Source: Cryobacterium roopkundense (GTDB lineage Bacteria > Actinomycetota > Actinomycetes > Actinomycetales > Microbacteriaceae). From it: a DNA stretch of 64,000 nucleotides. This document shows, one piece after another, positions 44,059-52,623 of the stretch (the first letter of the stretch is position 1; each line of letters starts with the position of its first letter). Below the pieces are notes generated by a model. The model was not told the origin of the DNA and did not search any database. It was given only the letters and a program-made list of their open reading frames with translations. The position numbers and the translations under genes are program-made. The DNA is taken from contig NZ_JACHBQ010000001.1 of the NCBI RefSeq assembly GCF_014200405.1, positions 1,550,001 through 1,614,000 on the forward strand. Direction: 5' to 3'.

Positions 44059-46068
44059 ATGCTCACACAGGTCACGTCTCCACAGCAGGTCTTCTTTTCA
44101 CCACAGCGTTTGGTCGTTCCGCTGTTCCAGCGACCGTATGTGTGGTCGAGGGAGGTGCAGTGGGAACCATTGTGGAATGACGTGACTCGCCTCATCGAGG
44201 TGATCGAGGGCGGTGACGGAGACGCAACCCACTTTTTGGGGGCAGTCGTTCTACAAGCCCAAGCAACGGCACTCGGAGAGCTTCCTCAATACACGGTTAT
44301 CGACGGGCAGCAGCGTCTGACGACCCGGCAAATCTTGCTGGACGCGCTCCACGGTCAGCTGGAGCAGCGAGGGCTCACGCACCTGGCCGGCCAGGTGCTC
44401 ACTCTGGTCGAGAACCCCGACTCGTTTCGACTGCACCCTGACGATCGTTTCAAAGTGTGGCCGACAAACCGTGACCGAGCGGCATTCTCGGCGGCGATGT
44501 CGGCAGTCGCGCCGATAGATCACTCGTCGTTGCCCGCCGGCAAATTAGTGAACGCTCACCAGTATTTCTTTGAAGCTATCGGCGAATGGCTGGACTTGGA
44601 CCCATCGGGCGCCGAACGGCGGGCAGGCCTGCTCGTTCCAGCCATCACCACTCGGCTTCAGATCGTGACGATCCAGCTGCTCTCGAACGAAGATGCCCAG
44701 GAAATCTTCGAAACCTTGAACGCTCGTGGTACTCCGTTGACGGCCGCTGACCTCATCAAGAACTATCTTTTCCAAAGGCTGGAGAAGGACGCGCTCGCGA
44801 CTGAAAGCGCCTACCAAGACTATTGGTCTGACTCGGAGACACCCTTTTGGGAGGCCGAGGTCACGACTGGTCGCATCAAGTACGCCAGAAGCTCCCTGTT
44901 TCTCACGCAGTGGCTGACCGCCAAGACGTTGAAGGAAATACCCGCGCGTGAGGTCTTCATGCAGTTCAAACGATATGCCGGGGGCTCCGGGACGGATGTC
45001 CTGACCCTCCTGCGAACTCTGCGGTCCGCCGCCGATCGATACCGGGCTTTCACAGAGGGAGCTGCGATTCGGGACGGTGTACTCAGCCGGCTGAACCTCT
45101 TTGTATATCGCACGAGCAATCTCGACTCAGAAATCACTAAACCTCTTCTCATCTGGCTGGGGGAGCCAGAGCAGGCCGCTCTTGAGATGTCCGAGCGCGA
45201 ACGCCTCTTGGACACTTTGGAAAGTTGGTTTGTCAGGCGTGCACTCGTTCGAGCGCAGTCGCAAGGGACAAACAGGTTGATGTTGGACCTGCTCATTCAC
45301 CTGACGAAGCGCTCACCGGGAACTGCTGTGGACGACGCTGCGCGAACGTTTCTCGCCGCCCGGACCTCGAGCTTTGGTTATTGGCCCGATGATGCCGAGC
45401 TCCGACGAGAGCTCATTGATTTGCAGGCCTATAAGAAGCTGCGAAAAGGACGACTGCGGATGGTCCTTGAAGCGATTGAAGACCAGCGCCGAGGCTTCCC
45501 CGGCGGGCATTCCTTCTCTGTTTCTCCTGTCTCCCGAGGGGTGTGCACGATTGAGCACATCATGCCGCAGGAATGGCGCAGCAACTGGAACGATGCGCCC
45601 ACCCTGGAAGCTGAGGACGGGCGCGACAGCCTGATCCAGACGCTCGGTAACCTCACGTTGGTGACGCAGAGTTTGAATGCTCGCCTGTCTAACGCCGCCT
45701 GGACTGCGCCAAACGGGAAGCGTGCCGCTTTGATCAGGCACGACACCCTCTTGCTCACACGCGACGTCGTTCATTCTGATTGCTGGTCCGAGGCCGAAAT
45801 CGTTTCTCGCACAGACGACCTTCTCGAGGCTATTGCTGAGATTTGGCCCGTGCCCGCGGGGCACCGGGGAATAAGCGAGGTCGCCGTTGATCGAGCGCAA
45901 TATCGCACGGAGGTTGTCGACATCATGCGTGCGGGTCTAGTGAATCCCGGGGCAACTCTTTACGCCAAGCCCGCCGCTCACCGGGGCGAAGTAGCAACCG
46001 TCAACCAAGACGGAAGCCTCCTTTTGAACGGTGCGTTGTATGCCACGTTGAGTGGTGCGGCGCGGTAG
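44059..46068 (+). CDS. GmrSD-type DUF262/DUF1524 nuclease with RAMA-like C-terminus
   Basis: A 669-residue protein. The N-terminal DUF262 (GmrS-like, ParB-fold) has FQRPYVWSREVQWEPLW and the nucleotide-related motif VIDGQQRLTT near residues 81-90. The C-terminal DUF1524 (GmrD-like His-Me finger nuclease) has CTIEHIMPQEW near 497 and LGNLTLVTQSLNARLSN near 530. This is the layout of single-chain type IV enzymes that cut modified phage DNA. The last 60 residues (DIMRAGLVNPGATLYAK, then VNQDGSLLLNGALYATLSGAA) resemble the RAMA domain linked to modified-base recognition. The start codon has no strong ribosome site. Confidence 0.9.
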   Translation: MLTQVTSPQQVFFSPQRLVVPLFQRPYVWSREVQWEPLWNDVTRLIEVIEGGDGDATHFLGAVVLQAQATALGELPQYTVIDGQQRLTTRQILLDALHGQLEQRGLTHLAGQVLTLVENPDSFRLHPDDRFKVWPTNRDRAAFSAAMSAVAPIDHSSLPAGKLVNAHQYFFEAIGEWLDLDPSGAERRAGLLVPAITTRLQIVTIQLLSNEDAQEIFETLNARGTPLTAADLIKNYLFQRLEKDALATESAYQDYWSDSETPFWEAEVTTGRIKYARSSLFLTQWLTAKTLKEIPAREVFMQFKRYAGGSGTDVLTLLRTLRSAADRYRAFTEGAAIRDGVLSRLNLFVYRTSNLDSEITKPLLIWLGEPEQAALEMSERERLLDTLESWFVRRALVRAQSQGTNRLMLDLLIHLTKRSPGTAVDDAARTFLAARTSSFGYWPDDAELRRELIDLQAYKKLRKGRLRMVLEAIEDQRRGFPGGHSFSVSPVSRGVCTIEHIMPQEWRSNWNDAPTLEAEDGRDSLIQTLGNLTLVTQSLNARLSNAAWTAPNGKRAALIRHDTLLLTRDVVHSDCWSEAEIVSRTDDLLEAIAEIWPVPAGHRGISEVAVDRAQYRTEVVDIMRAGLVNPGATLYAKPAAHRGEVATVNQDGSLLLNGALYATLSGAAR

Positions 46069-46255
46069 GGCGGCGGTACGGTGGCCGGGTGGCAGTTCTG
46101 GTGCGTCGACGCCGGTTTTCAGCGAACAATGGCGGATGTCCGAGCAGAGTACGCCGGGGGTGGTGACAAATCTCCGGTCCAGTAACGGAGGCACACCGTT
46201 CACTCTGTGAACGGTTGGATCACCCATTCGCGGCAGCGGGCGACAAGGAGCTGAC

Positions 46256-46933
46256 GTGAAAGAGGACGGAGAAGCAGCCTCGGAGATCGTGCTACTTGCC
46301 GTTCCAGATTCCGCAGATGCTCGACTGTTTGTGGAACTGTCGAGCTACGGCGCCGACCTGGCAGAGGCCCGACACGCCCTTGAACTCGCAATTCGGGGAT
46401 CTAACGACACGCTACTCAGGGATGCAGCGCCCTATCTCAGTGGATTCGCTGCACTCGCCTACTGCCGCACCTATTTCCCTTCAAACGTCAGACGACCTCT
46501 CACCGATCATGTCGTGATCCCGGGGGAGCTCCAAGACATCCATCTAATGATCGGCGCATTTCGGAATACAACGATCGCGCACTCACAATCCCAGCTCACG
46601 ACGACATTCCCAGTCGCTCTTATTGATTCGTCATCTTTGCAACTGCGGGACGTCATGGCATCGACATTTGTTCAGCCGCTACCGCCACCGCTGGTGTCTC
46701 GATTCCTCGAACTCGTCAAAGCCGTCGATGACCTCCTCCTCGAGGTGACTGAGCCGGTTCGCCAGCGTTTGATGACGGAGATGCGCCATGCCGATTTGGC
46801 TCGGATGGTGGCCGAGGGGAAGAGCCCTGACGTTATTCACTCGACCGATGCTGACTTCAATCCGAGGACAAAGCGCCGGGCCTACCCCTCCGGGAACACG
46901 ATCTACTGGTCAAAGACCGAGATTGATGACTGA
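46256..46933 (+). CDS. Hypothetical protein with HEPN-like motif
   Basis: A 225-residue soluble, mainly helical protein. The segment LQDIHLMIGAFRNTTIAHSQ contains R-N-x4-H (Arg103, His109), the arrangement found in HEPN-fold proteins. The rest has no motif I can name. GTG at 46256 has AAGGAG 5 bases upstream, a strong site. It follows the GmrSD-type gene on the same strand after 187 bases. GC is lower than in core genes. A toxin, antitoxin or sensor role in defence is possible but is inference. Confidence 0.72.
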   Translation: MKEDGEAASEIVLLAVPDSADARLFVELSSYGADLAEARHALELAIRGSNDTLLRDAAPYLSGFAALAYCRTYFPSNVRRPLTDHVVIPGELQDIHLMIGAFRNTTIAHSQSQLTTTFPVALIDSSSLQLRDVMASTFVQPLPPPLVSRFLELVKAVDDLLLEVTEPVRQRLMTEMRHADLARMVAEGKSPDVIHSTDADFNPRTKRRAYPSGNTIYWSKTEIDD

Positions 46934-47013
46934 ACGGGCCTCGTGACGTGGAATCGGTGAAGCGCCAGGCAGTTTGCTGAGGCGAGTGCGGCAACCGTTC
47001 TGTTGTTCACAGA

Positions 47014-47577
47014 TCAGGACGTGTCCGTGCGGGCATAAAACTCGGCCTCGGCTTGGCGCCGGGTGGCGACGTCGTCGATGACGAACTGGGCGAAGTCTTG
47101 GTCGCGATCGCCAATCGGTATGTCCTCAATGGCGTCGGCGGGCAGTTCTCCTGGCCATGACGTCTGACGGGCGGGCCGGTCACGGTCAAGGCGCGTGCCG
47201 GAGGTGGCCACCCAGTCGTGGAGGCGTAGGCGCGCGTCGGCGAAGTCGCGGTGCCAGCCGAAGGGGGCGGAGCCGTGCTGGTCGGGGTCGTAGGCGCAGA
47301 GCCAGTGCAGGTGCAGCGCGGAGAGTTCCCAGAAGAGTTCGGGGTGTCGATGCCAGAACGGTGGCACGACGGACGCTGGGAGTCCATACGTCCGTCGTAG
47401 CCAGTTCACCCACCGGTTGAGTTCGATCCATTCAGTTTCGGCTTCGTCGGCGGTGAGGAGGTTCCAGTTGATTGGATGCGGCGGCTCCGCAACGAGCGGC
47501 CCGTCGAGGTCGTCTGACTCCTCACCGAGTGGGACATCGTCACCGCCGAGCGGCCACTCAATCGGAAGTTCCACCAT
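47014..47577 (-). CDS. DUF4913-like protein of conjugation module
   Basis: A 187-residue soluble protein, Trp-rich, with RTYGLPASVVPPFWHRHPE followed by FGWHRDFADARLRLHDW. I recognise this pattern from DUF4913 proteins, which are frequent in actinobacterial conjugative elements; function unknown. It is the last gene of the minus-strand set, 8 bases after the ssb stop, so it is probably coupled to ssb. Confidence 0.75.
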   Translation of the reverse strand: MVELPIEWPLGGDDVPLGEESDDLDGPLVAEPPHPINWNLLTADEAETEWIELNRWVNWLRRTYGLPASVVPPFWHRHPELFWELSALHLHWLCAYDPDQHGSAPFGWHRDFADARLRLHDWVATSGTRLDRDRPARQTSWPGELPADAIEDIPIGDRDQDFAQFVIDDVATRRQAEAEFYARTDTS

Positions 47578-47585
47578 CGTCGCGC

Positions 47586-48044
47586 TCAGAACCCGAGTAC
47601 GGCTGAGCCGGTGCGAACGGGCGTTGCCTCTTGGGAAATGATCTGCTGTGCAGCGGATACCTCCCGCTCGGCACCCGGAGTTGAGCGGCGGGTTCGGTCG
47701 ACATCGTAGTTCGTGCGGGCGAGGTCGTGGCCGATCTTCTTCGCGACGAACTCCTCCCGCGGGATGATCTCGTCGTCGCGCTCGAACTCGAAGCTGCGCA
47801 CGTAGCCTTCGGCGACGAAGCTGTCGCCCTTGGCGAACCGCGTGAGTGCCCGGTCGGCGGTGGCGCGGTAGGCAACGAGGTCGTGGAAGCTCGGCTCGAG
47901 CACGGTGAAGCTGCCGTTGTCTTCGCGACGGAAGTGCGGCTGCCCGACGCGGACGTAGAAACGGGTTTCGCCGTTCTCGGTGACTGATTGCTGTGGCTCC
48001 GAGGCGATGAAACCTGACAGTGATTGCTGCGTGTGAAGTGGCAT
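47586..48044 (-). CDS. ssb: Single-stranded DNA-binding protein (element-encoded)
   Basis: A 152-residue OB-fold SSB, with ETRFYVRVGQPHFRR and VLEPSFHDLVAYRATADRAL near the N-terminus, and KGDSFVAEGYVRSFEFE (L45/beta-barrel region). The acidic C-terminal tip of housekeeping SSB is absent (it ends TGSAVLGF), so it probably does not recruit the usual partner proteins. The ATG at 48044 has AGGAGG 9 bases upstream, which excludes longer readings to 48422. It lies in the conjugation module, where it could protect transferred single strands. Confidence 0.85.
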   Translation of the reverse strand: MPLHTQQSLSGFIASEPQQSVTENGETRFYVRVGQPHFRREDNGSFTVLEPSFHDLVAYRATADRALTRFAKGDSFVAEGYVRSFEFERDDEIIPREEFVAKKIGHDLARTNYDVDRTRRSTPGAEREVSAAQQIISQEATPVRTGSAVLGF

Positions 48045-48454
48045 GGGACTCAACCTCCTATCGTGAGCGGACCGTCGTGATCCGCGTTCACTACGAGGTG
48101 CGCCATTCGGCCCACGTTGGAGGCAAGTTCGGGGCTGGATGCCACGTGCCTGTGGTGGACTCCGTGGCCGTATTGCGGGCATTCTGCCCGTAAGGAACGC
48201 ACAAATATGAGGAGCTCTTCTCAAACGGCCGCTGCGCCAATTGCTGCTGGCGCCTCCATCGAAATCGACCGCCACAAAACACTTTGTTAACCTGCACTCC
48301 TTCTGAAGGTCCCGACCGCCGAATGCGTGCTTTGTGACGATCAGCACGGTTTGACGTGGCAGACGAGAATACGAACCCTCCCGGTGCTCGAGACGACGAA
48401 AAACGCGTCGCGGAGGCACCATAATGAAAGCACACGTGGCACGGGGGAACCGGT
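48045..48454. other. Divergent intergenic region between ssb and the GNAT-like gene
   Basis: No credible gene is seen in these 410 bases. They contain the ssb ribosome site, a hairpin (48173-48193), and sequence upstream of the plus-strand gene with GGGGGAA 5 bases before its ATG. Promoters for both directions are expected here, but I cannot place them. Confidence 0.55.
48173..48193. terminator. Short hairpin in the ssb upstream region
   Basis: TTGCGGGCA (48173-48181) pairs with TGCCCGTAA (48185-48193), with one wobble, around TTC. It could be a terminator or a regulatory hairpin; there is no U-tract. Confidence 0.45.
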
Positions 48455-49489
48455 ATGGAATCTTTTTGGAATGGTACTGTCGGCAATGTTGTCGTCGGCC
48501 TTATTGGCGCAGCAATTGTTGCCGCATTGACATATGGCTTAACGAGGATCCGAGACGCCGTAATCGACCGCCAATTCCCGGTCGCTGGTATGTACCGAAG
48601 CACTTTCGAAGACACTGTTGATGGCGTTGCCGTCCACACGAAGGCGATAGCAACGCTCAAGCAGCGGGGGCGCAAGGTTTGGGGCCCAACTACTGTCATC
48701 AACGGCGAGAGGACGTGGATTCTCGACGGTCGCATTGCAGCTGGCGGTCGGATCCATGGGCGGTACACCGCGGATGGTCCCCACGACGAAGGATTAGGTG
48801 GATTTTTTCTTGAACTATTATCTGACGGGCATCTGGAAGGGATGTGGACTGGGTATGACACGGAGAATAAACTCGTGAGCGCAGGCCGCTACAGCTTCTG
48901 GCCAATGATGGCGATGCCCATAAGACGCATGGCGACTACAGATTTGGACGGCACGCTCAGCGTTCTGGGAAACGCGCTTGGATCCCGATACGTCTCCCGC
49001 GCCGAACTTGCCACCTATGTCGGGCGAAATGACAGAATTGCGTTCGTGGCTACGGGGAAGGATGACCAAGTCTATGGAGCCGCAACCTCCGACCTGCCTG
49101 CAGGCGCCAGCAGCGTCCTAGAGCTCTTGCCAACAGACGCACAGACTCGTGTTCTTGCCCTTATTCCTGAACTTGAATTCAACAGGACCGGTTTGTTGCG
49201 CTCCGTCGCTGTGTCCCCGAAAGCACGCGGCAACAGCGTGGGAACAAGCCTGGTGCGAGCTTCCGTGGAAGCGCTCTGGGATATGGGGGCGACGAGTATC
49301 CTTTCCATCGGTTGGACAGACATAGATGGATGTCACATTCAGGGTCCACTCGAAGCGATGGGTTTCGCCGTGCAGGGTGACCTTGAGGATTTCTGGGGCG
49401 CTGATTCCATCAGCAAGAACTACCAATGCCCAACATGCGGGCAGCCCTGTTCGTGCACGGCACGTATTTTCCTGCTGTCTAGGGTTTAG
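48455..49489 (+). CDS. Membrane-anchored protein with GNAT-like domain and zinc-ribbon-like tail
   Basis: A 344-residue protein of unusual layout. One membrane span lies near residues 10-30 (GNVVVGLIGAAIVAALTYGL). A beta-rich domain follows (about 45-150) with repeated G-x-W/Y turns such as EGMWTGYD. Residues about 170-320 resemble a GNAT acetyltransferase, with LLRSVAVSPKARGNSVGTSL as the acetyl-CoA loop and EAMGFAVQGDLEDFW at the end. The C-terminus has Cys at about 325, 328, 332 and 334 (CPTCGQPCSC). It is encoded opposite to the surrounding conjugation genes and has low GC, so it looks like cargo. The substrate is unknown. Confidence 0.75.
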   Translation: MESFWNGTVGNVVVGLIGAAIVAALTYGLTRIRDAVIDRQFPVAGMYRSTFEDTVDGVAVHTKAIATLKQRGRKVWGPTTVINGERTWILDGRIAAGGRIHGRYTADGPHDEGLGGFFLELLSDGHLEGMWTGYDTENKLVSAGRYSFWPMMAMPIRRMATTDLDGTLSVLGNALGSRYVSRAELATYVGRNDRIAFVATGKDDQVYGAATSDLPAGASSVLELLPTDAQTRVLALIPELEFNRTGLLRSVAVSPKARGNSVGTSLVRASVEALWDMGATSILSIGWTDIDGCHIQGPLEAMGFAVQGDLEDFWGADSISKNYQCPTCGQPCSCTARIFLLSRV

Positions 49490-49710
49490 CTCGCATGGAG
49501 GGAGCAAACACAATTCAGGATTGCTCCATACAGGAATGCTCACACGGCTATGACTACGAAATGGCTTTGTCCCGGTTCGTGGATGGAAGTGGCAATCGTG
49601 CCTGGAGCCGTCGACGACGAGTAATCTTGAGCCCGCACGCCGAGTGCTGGACTTCATTCCAGGCCGGCTGTCCCGTAACGACGGCTTGGTTACAAACGGA
49701 ACGACAGCAA

Positions 49711-51546
49711 CTACTCGACTGCTGAATCGTGGGGAAGCTGCGGTGGATTGACCGCCTGTTGCAGCGGTTCGTCGTGAGCCGGTTCGCGCATCAGCCCTTC
49801 GATCTCCTCCCGGTTGGCGCGCAGGGCTTTGGCATCGGGGCGGGCGGTCCACATGTGCAGGGTCGCGATGATGGGTGGGGCCGCGCGGAGCATGATCAGT
49901 CCGGTGCCGAACGGGAGAGTGCGGATGGTGTCGGGCGGCAGAATCGGGACACGGCGGATCGAGCGTTGCGCTGACCGGGAACCGCGATCGCCGATGGTCG
50001 TGGAGTCGGTTGATTCGTCGCGGTCGCCGATCAGGGTCGAAAGGTCGTGGAGGTCTTTTGAGTTGGATCCTCCGCCGAGCACGATCTTGACGATGGATGA
50101 ATCCCAAATGGTGCCAGCTGCGTTGTCGCTCCACTTCGTGCGTGCCTGCGAGAGGGACTGCAGCACCGGCATGGTCGTGATGCCGGTGCCGCCGCCCTCA
50201 GCCATCAGGTTGGGGAGGGAGGGGAGAGGTGCCAGGTTGCCGATCTCATCGAGCGCGAGGAGCAGCGGCGGGTCAAGTCGCGCACCGGCGCTGCGCGCTG
50301 CAAGGCGGCGAGCGGTCTCGACGAGGTCCTCGACGAACGCCGACACGAGTGCGGCAGAGTTGTTCGATCCGGCGCCGGTGGCCAGAAGATACAGCGTGCC
50401 GCTGCTGCGCAGGAACCCTTCAGGGTCGAACCCCTCGCCTTCGCTGGGTGAGACGGCGTCCAGCACTCGAGGGTCAGCCAGCGCACCCAACGAAAGTGAG
50501 ACGCCCTGCCAGATGGAGTCACGCGTGCGCGGGTCGGCCTCGAGCAGGGCCTGGAGGGAGTCGCCCCATCCGGTGGCCGCGGCCGGGGTACTCATCAAGA
50601 TGGAGACGGCGTCGTGGGCGGCGGCAGGGTCGAGGGTCCAGCGAAACAGCTCGGCAGGTTGGCAGCCGTCGAGGGCTGCGGCGTGCAGCAGGCATTGCAG
50701 GGCAGTGCGGGTCTTGGCTTCCCAGAAGCCGCCTCCGTCGACGCCGCCGGCGGCCAGTCCGGTTCCGGCTGCGAGCCCGGACGCGCGGATCATCGCCGTG
50801 AGCGGGTCTTCGCAGCCGCGGATCGGCGACCACCGGAGACCCACCGGCACGCCCGCTGCCAGCCGTTGCGGGTCGAAGACCGCGACGGGGCCCATCCGCT
50901 GCCGTGCGCGAAGCGTTGTCGTGAGGTTATCGGGGCGGGTCGACGTGGTCACCACCGGGCCCGGGGCGTCGAGGATGGCGTTGATCACGATATGCGCTCC
51001 TTTGCCGGAGCGCGGCGGGCCGATGACCAGGATGGAGTCCTCGACGCTTGCCCAGACGGTGGTGTTGCGGGATCGGCCGATTCGATAGCCGACGTCGCTG
51101 GGGCCGGCGTTCGTGAGGGAAGGGCGAAGGTGCGCCGCGCGCTTCATGAGGGCCGAGTGGGATGCGGCCCGCGTCACTTCGGCACTGGTCGCGATGCCGA
51201 GGATCCGGTGCGGATCAGCCTTGGCCGCGCGGCCCACGCCCCTGAACATCCTCCACAACCAGAGTGTCGCAGCCACAGTCAAGCCAAGCATCACGCTCGT
51301 CGTCAGCCAGTATGCGATGGGGTTCAAGCCAGGTGCTTGCAGGGCTGCCGACGGATGCCCCGGGTCGAGCAGCACGGCGAGCCCGGTCGCAGGGCCGCCC
51401 GCTGGTTGCCTGGCGCTTGTGACCCAGGCCGCTACGGCACCTGCGGCGCGGAGCAGGAGCGCGAACCCGGCTGTGGTGATTAGTAGCGCGATGCCGAGGT
51501 TGGCGAACTCGTCGCCGAGCGCAGCGTGCGGTCGCGGAGTGGTCAT
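49711..51546 (-). CDS. traG: Type IV secretion coupling protein (TraG/VirD4 type)
   Basis: A 611-residue membrane ATPase that links the DNA substrate to the conjugation channel. Two N-terminal membrane spans (about 15-40 and 75-100) are followed by the cytoplasmic ATPase: Walker A in LVIGPPRSGKGAH near residue 170 and Walker B in LLLALDEIGNLAPLPSLP near 425, a classic VirD4/TraG signature. The start is ATG 51546, with GGGGGC about 8 bases upstream; ATG 51561 is in frame and possible. It follows dprA after 27 bases. The module therefore uses a T4SS rather than the FtsK-like TraB system. Confidence 0.9.
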   Translation of the reverse strand: MTTPRPHAALGDEFANLGIALLITTAGFALLLRAAGAVAAWVTSARQPAGGPATGLAVLLDPGHPSAALQAPGLNPIAYWLTTSVMLGLTVAATLWLWRMFRGVGRAAKADPHRILGIATSAEVTRAASHSALMKRAAHLRPSLTNAGPSDVGYRIGRSRNTTVWASVEDSILVIGPPRSGKGAHIVINAILDAPGPVVTTSTRPDNLTTTLRARQRMGPVAVFDPQRLAAGVPVGLRWSPIRGCEDPLTAMIRASGLAAGTGLAAGGVDGGGFWEAKTRTALQCLLHAAALDGCQPAELFRWTLDPAAAHDAVSILMSTPAAATGWGDSLQALLEADPRTRDSIWQGVSLSLGALADPRVLDAVSPSEGEGFDPEGFLRSSGTLYLLATGAGSNNSAALVSAFVEDLVETARRLAARSAGARLDPPLLLALDEIGNLAPLPSLPNLMAEGGGTGITTMPVLQSLSQARTKWSDNAAGTIWDSSIVKIVLGGGSNSKDLHDLSTLIGDRDESTDSTTIGDRGSRSAQRSIRRVPILPPDTIRTLPFGTGLIMLRAAPPIIATLHMWTARPDAKALRANREEIEGLMREPAHDEPLQQAVNPPQLPHDSAVE

Positions 51547-51573
51547 CGGTGATGCCCCCATTCGACGGATTGG

Positions 51574-52572
51574 TTAGAAGGTCAGGTGAGGACCGGTTCG
51601 GGTGAACCGTCTGGTGGGGGAGTAGGCGAAAGTCCGATCTCCGGAGAAGCCCACCGTCGAGTCCAGCAGGTCCGTGACATCCTGGGCGTCGATGACGAGG
51701 CTCGCGACGCCTTCTTGGATCAGCCGGTGGCAACCGGCGCTGGCGGGGCTCGTCACCGGTCCTGGAACGGCGCCGACCGGCCGTCCCAGGGCGTGGGCCT
51801 GGGCTGCGACGTTCAGGGAACCGGATCGATGCCCGGCTTCAACCACGACAGTTGCGCCCGAGAGAGCTGCGAGGATCCGGTTGCGCTGAAGGAAGCGCCA
51901 CCGGGTGGGGGCGGAGCCGGGCGGTAGTTCGCTGATGAGCAGGCCGCCGCTCTGTTCGATGCGTTCGAAGAGCTGTTCGTGCCCGGTGGGGAAGAGCCGG
52001 TCGAGCCCGCCGGCCAGAACGGCGATGGTCGAGCCGGGGTAGGACACGCTGGCCGCCCTGTGTGCTGATTCGTCGATGCCGTAAGCACCGCCGGAGACGA
52101 TTGAGCGGCCCTGCGAAGCGAGATCTGAGGAGAGTTCGGTGGCCACCTGGCTCCCATACGCTGTGGCGGCGTGAGCGCCGACGATGGTGACTCGGGCCGG
52201 CAAAGGCGCAGAGAGTTGGCTCGGGTCGCCCTTGAGCCAGAGCGCGATCGGTGCGCTCGTGCTGAGCTGTTGCAGTTCGCCGGGCCAGTCGAGGTCCTCT
52301 GGTGTCAGCAGCCGGAGGTCGTGGCGTTCCATATCGGCGCGGATCCGGTCGACTTGGCCGGGGTTGATTCGGGGGGCGAGTCGTCGTCGCCACAGCTCGC
52401 CCTCCGCGGGATCGATGCCGTTGGGAAGTCGAACGCCCGAGGTGATCAGCTGCACGGTCTCCGCTGCGCCGAGTCGGGCGATCAAAGTTCCGGTGATGAC
52501 GTCGCCGGGCTCGGACAGCGCCGCGAGCATCATCCTCGCTTCTCGTTCATCTTCCAGAACTGTCTCGGCCAT
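51574..52572 (-). CDS. dprA: DprA/Smf-family DNA-processing protein
   Basis: A 332-residue protein with the DprA Rossmann (SLOG) domain. Visible are VTIVGAHAATAYGSQVA, SGGAYGIDESAHRAA, VAVLAGGLD-type strand, RNRILAALSGATVVVEAGHRSGS and the GAVPGP turn. DprA loads RecA on incoming single-stranded DNA during transformation. Here it lies between the VirB4-like and TraG genes, so it probably acts on conjugative single strands or in recombination; this is inference. The start at 52572 has GAGG 9 bases upstream; 52581 and 52614 are less likely. It is distinct from the chromosomal dprA, which would be next to other genes. Confidence 0.88.
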   Translation of the reverse strand: MAETVLEDEREARMMLAALSEPGDVITGTLIARLGAAETVQLITSGVRLPNGIDPAEGELWRRRLAPRINPGQVDRIRADMERHDLRLLTPEDLDWPGELQQLSTSAPIALWLKGDPSQLSAPLPARVTIVGAHAATAYGSQVATELSSDLASQGRSIVSGGAYGIDESAHRAASVSYPGSTIAVLAGGLDRLFPTGHEQLFERIEQSGGLLISELPPGSAPTRWRFLQRNRILAALSGATVVVEAGHRSGSLNVAAQAHALGRPVGAVPGPVTSPASAGCHRLIQEGVASLVIDAQDVTDLLDSTVGFSGDRTFAYSPTRRFTRTGPHLTF

Positions 52573-52623
52573 GGCATCCATCCTCACTCTGAATGAAAGG
52601 TGCGCTGCGGGCACCGCACGCGA

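Noticed and set aside
48424..48621. A 65-codon plus-strand frame before the GNAT-like gene
   Set aside because: It overlaps the start of the GNAT-like gene in another frame, has no ribosome site and no recognisable product.
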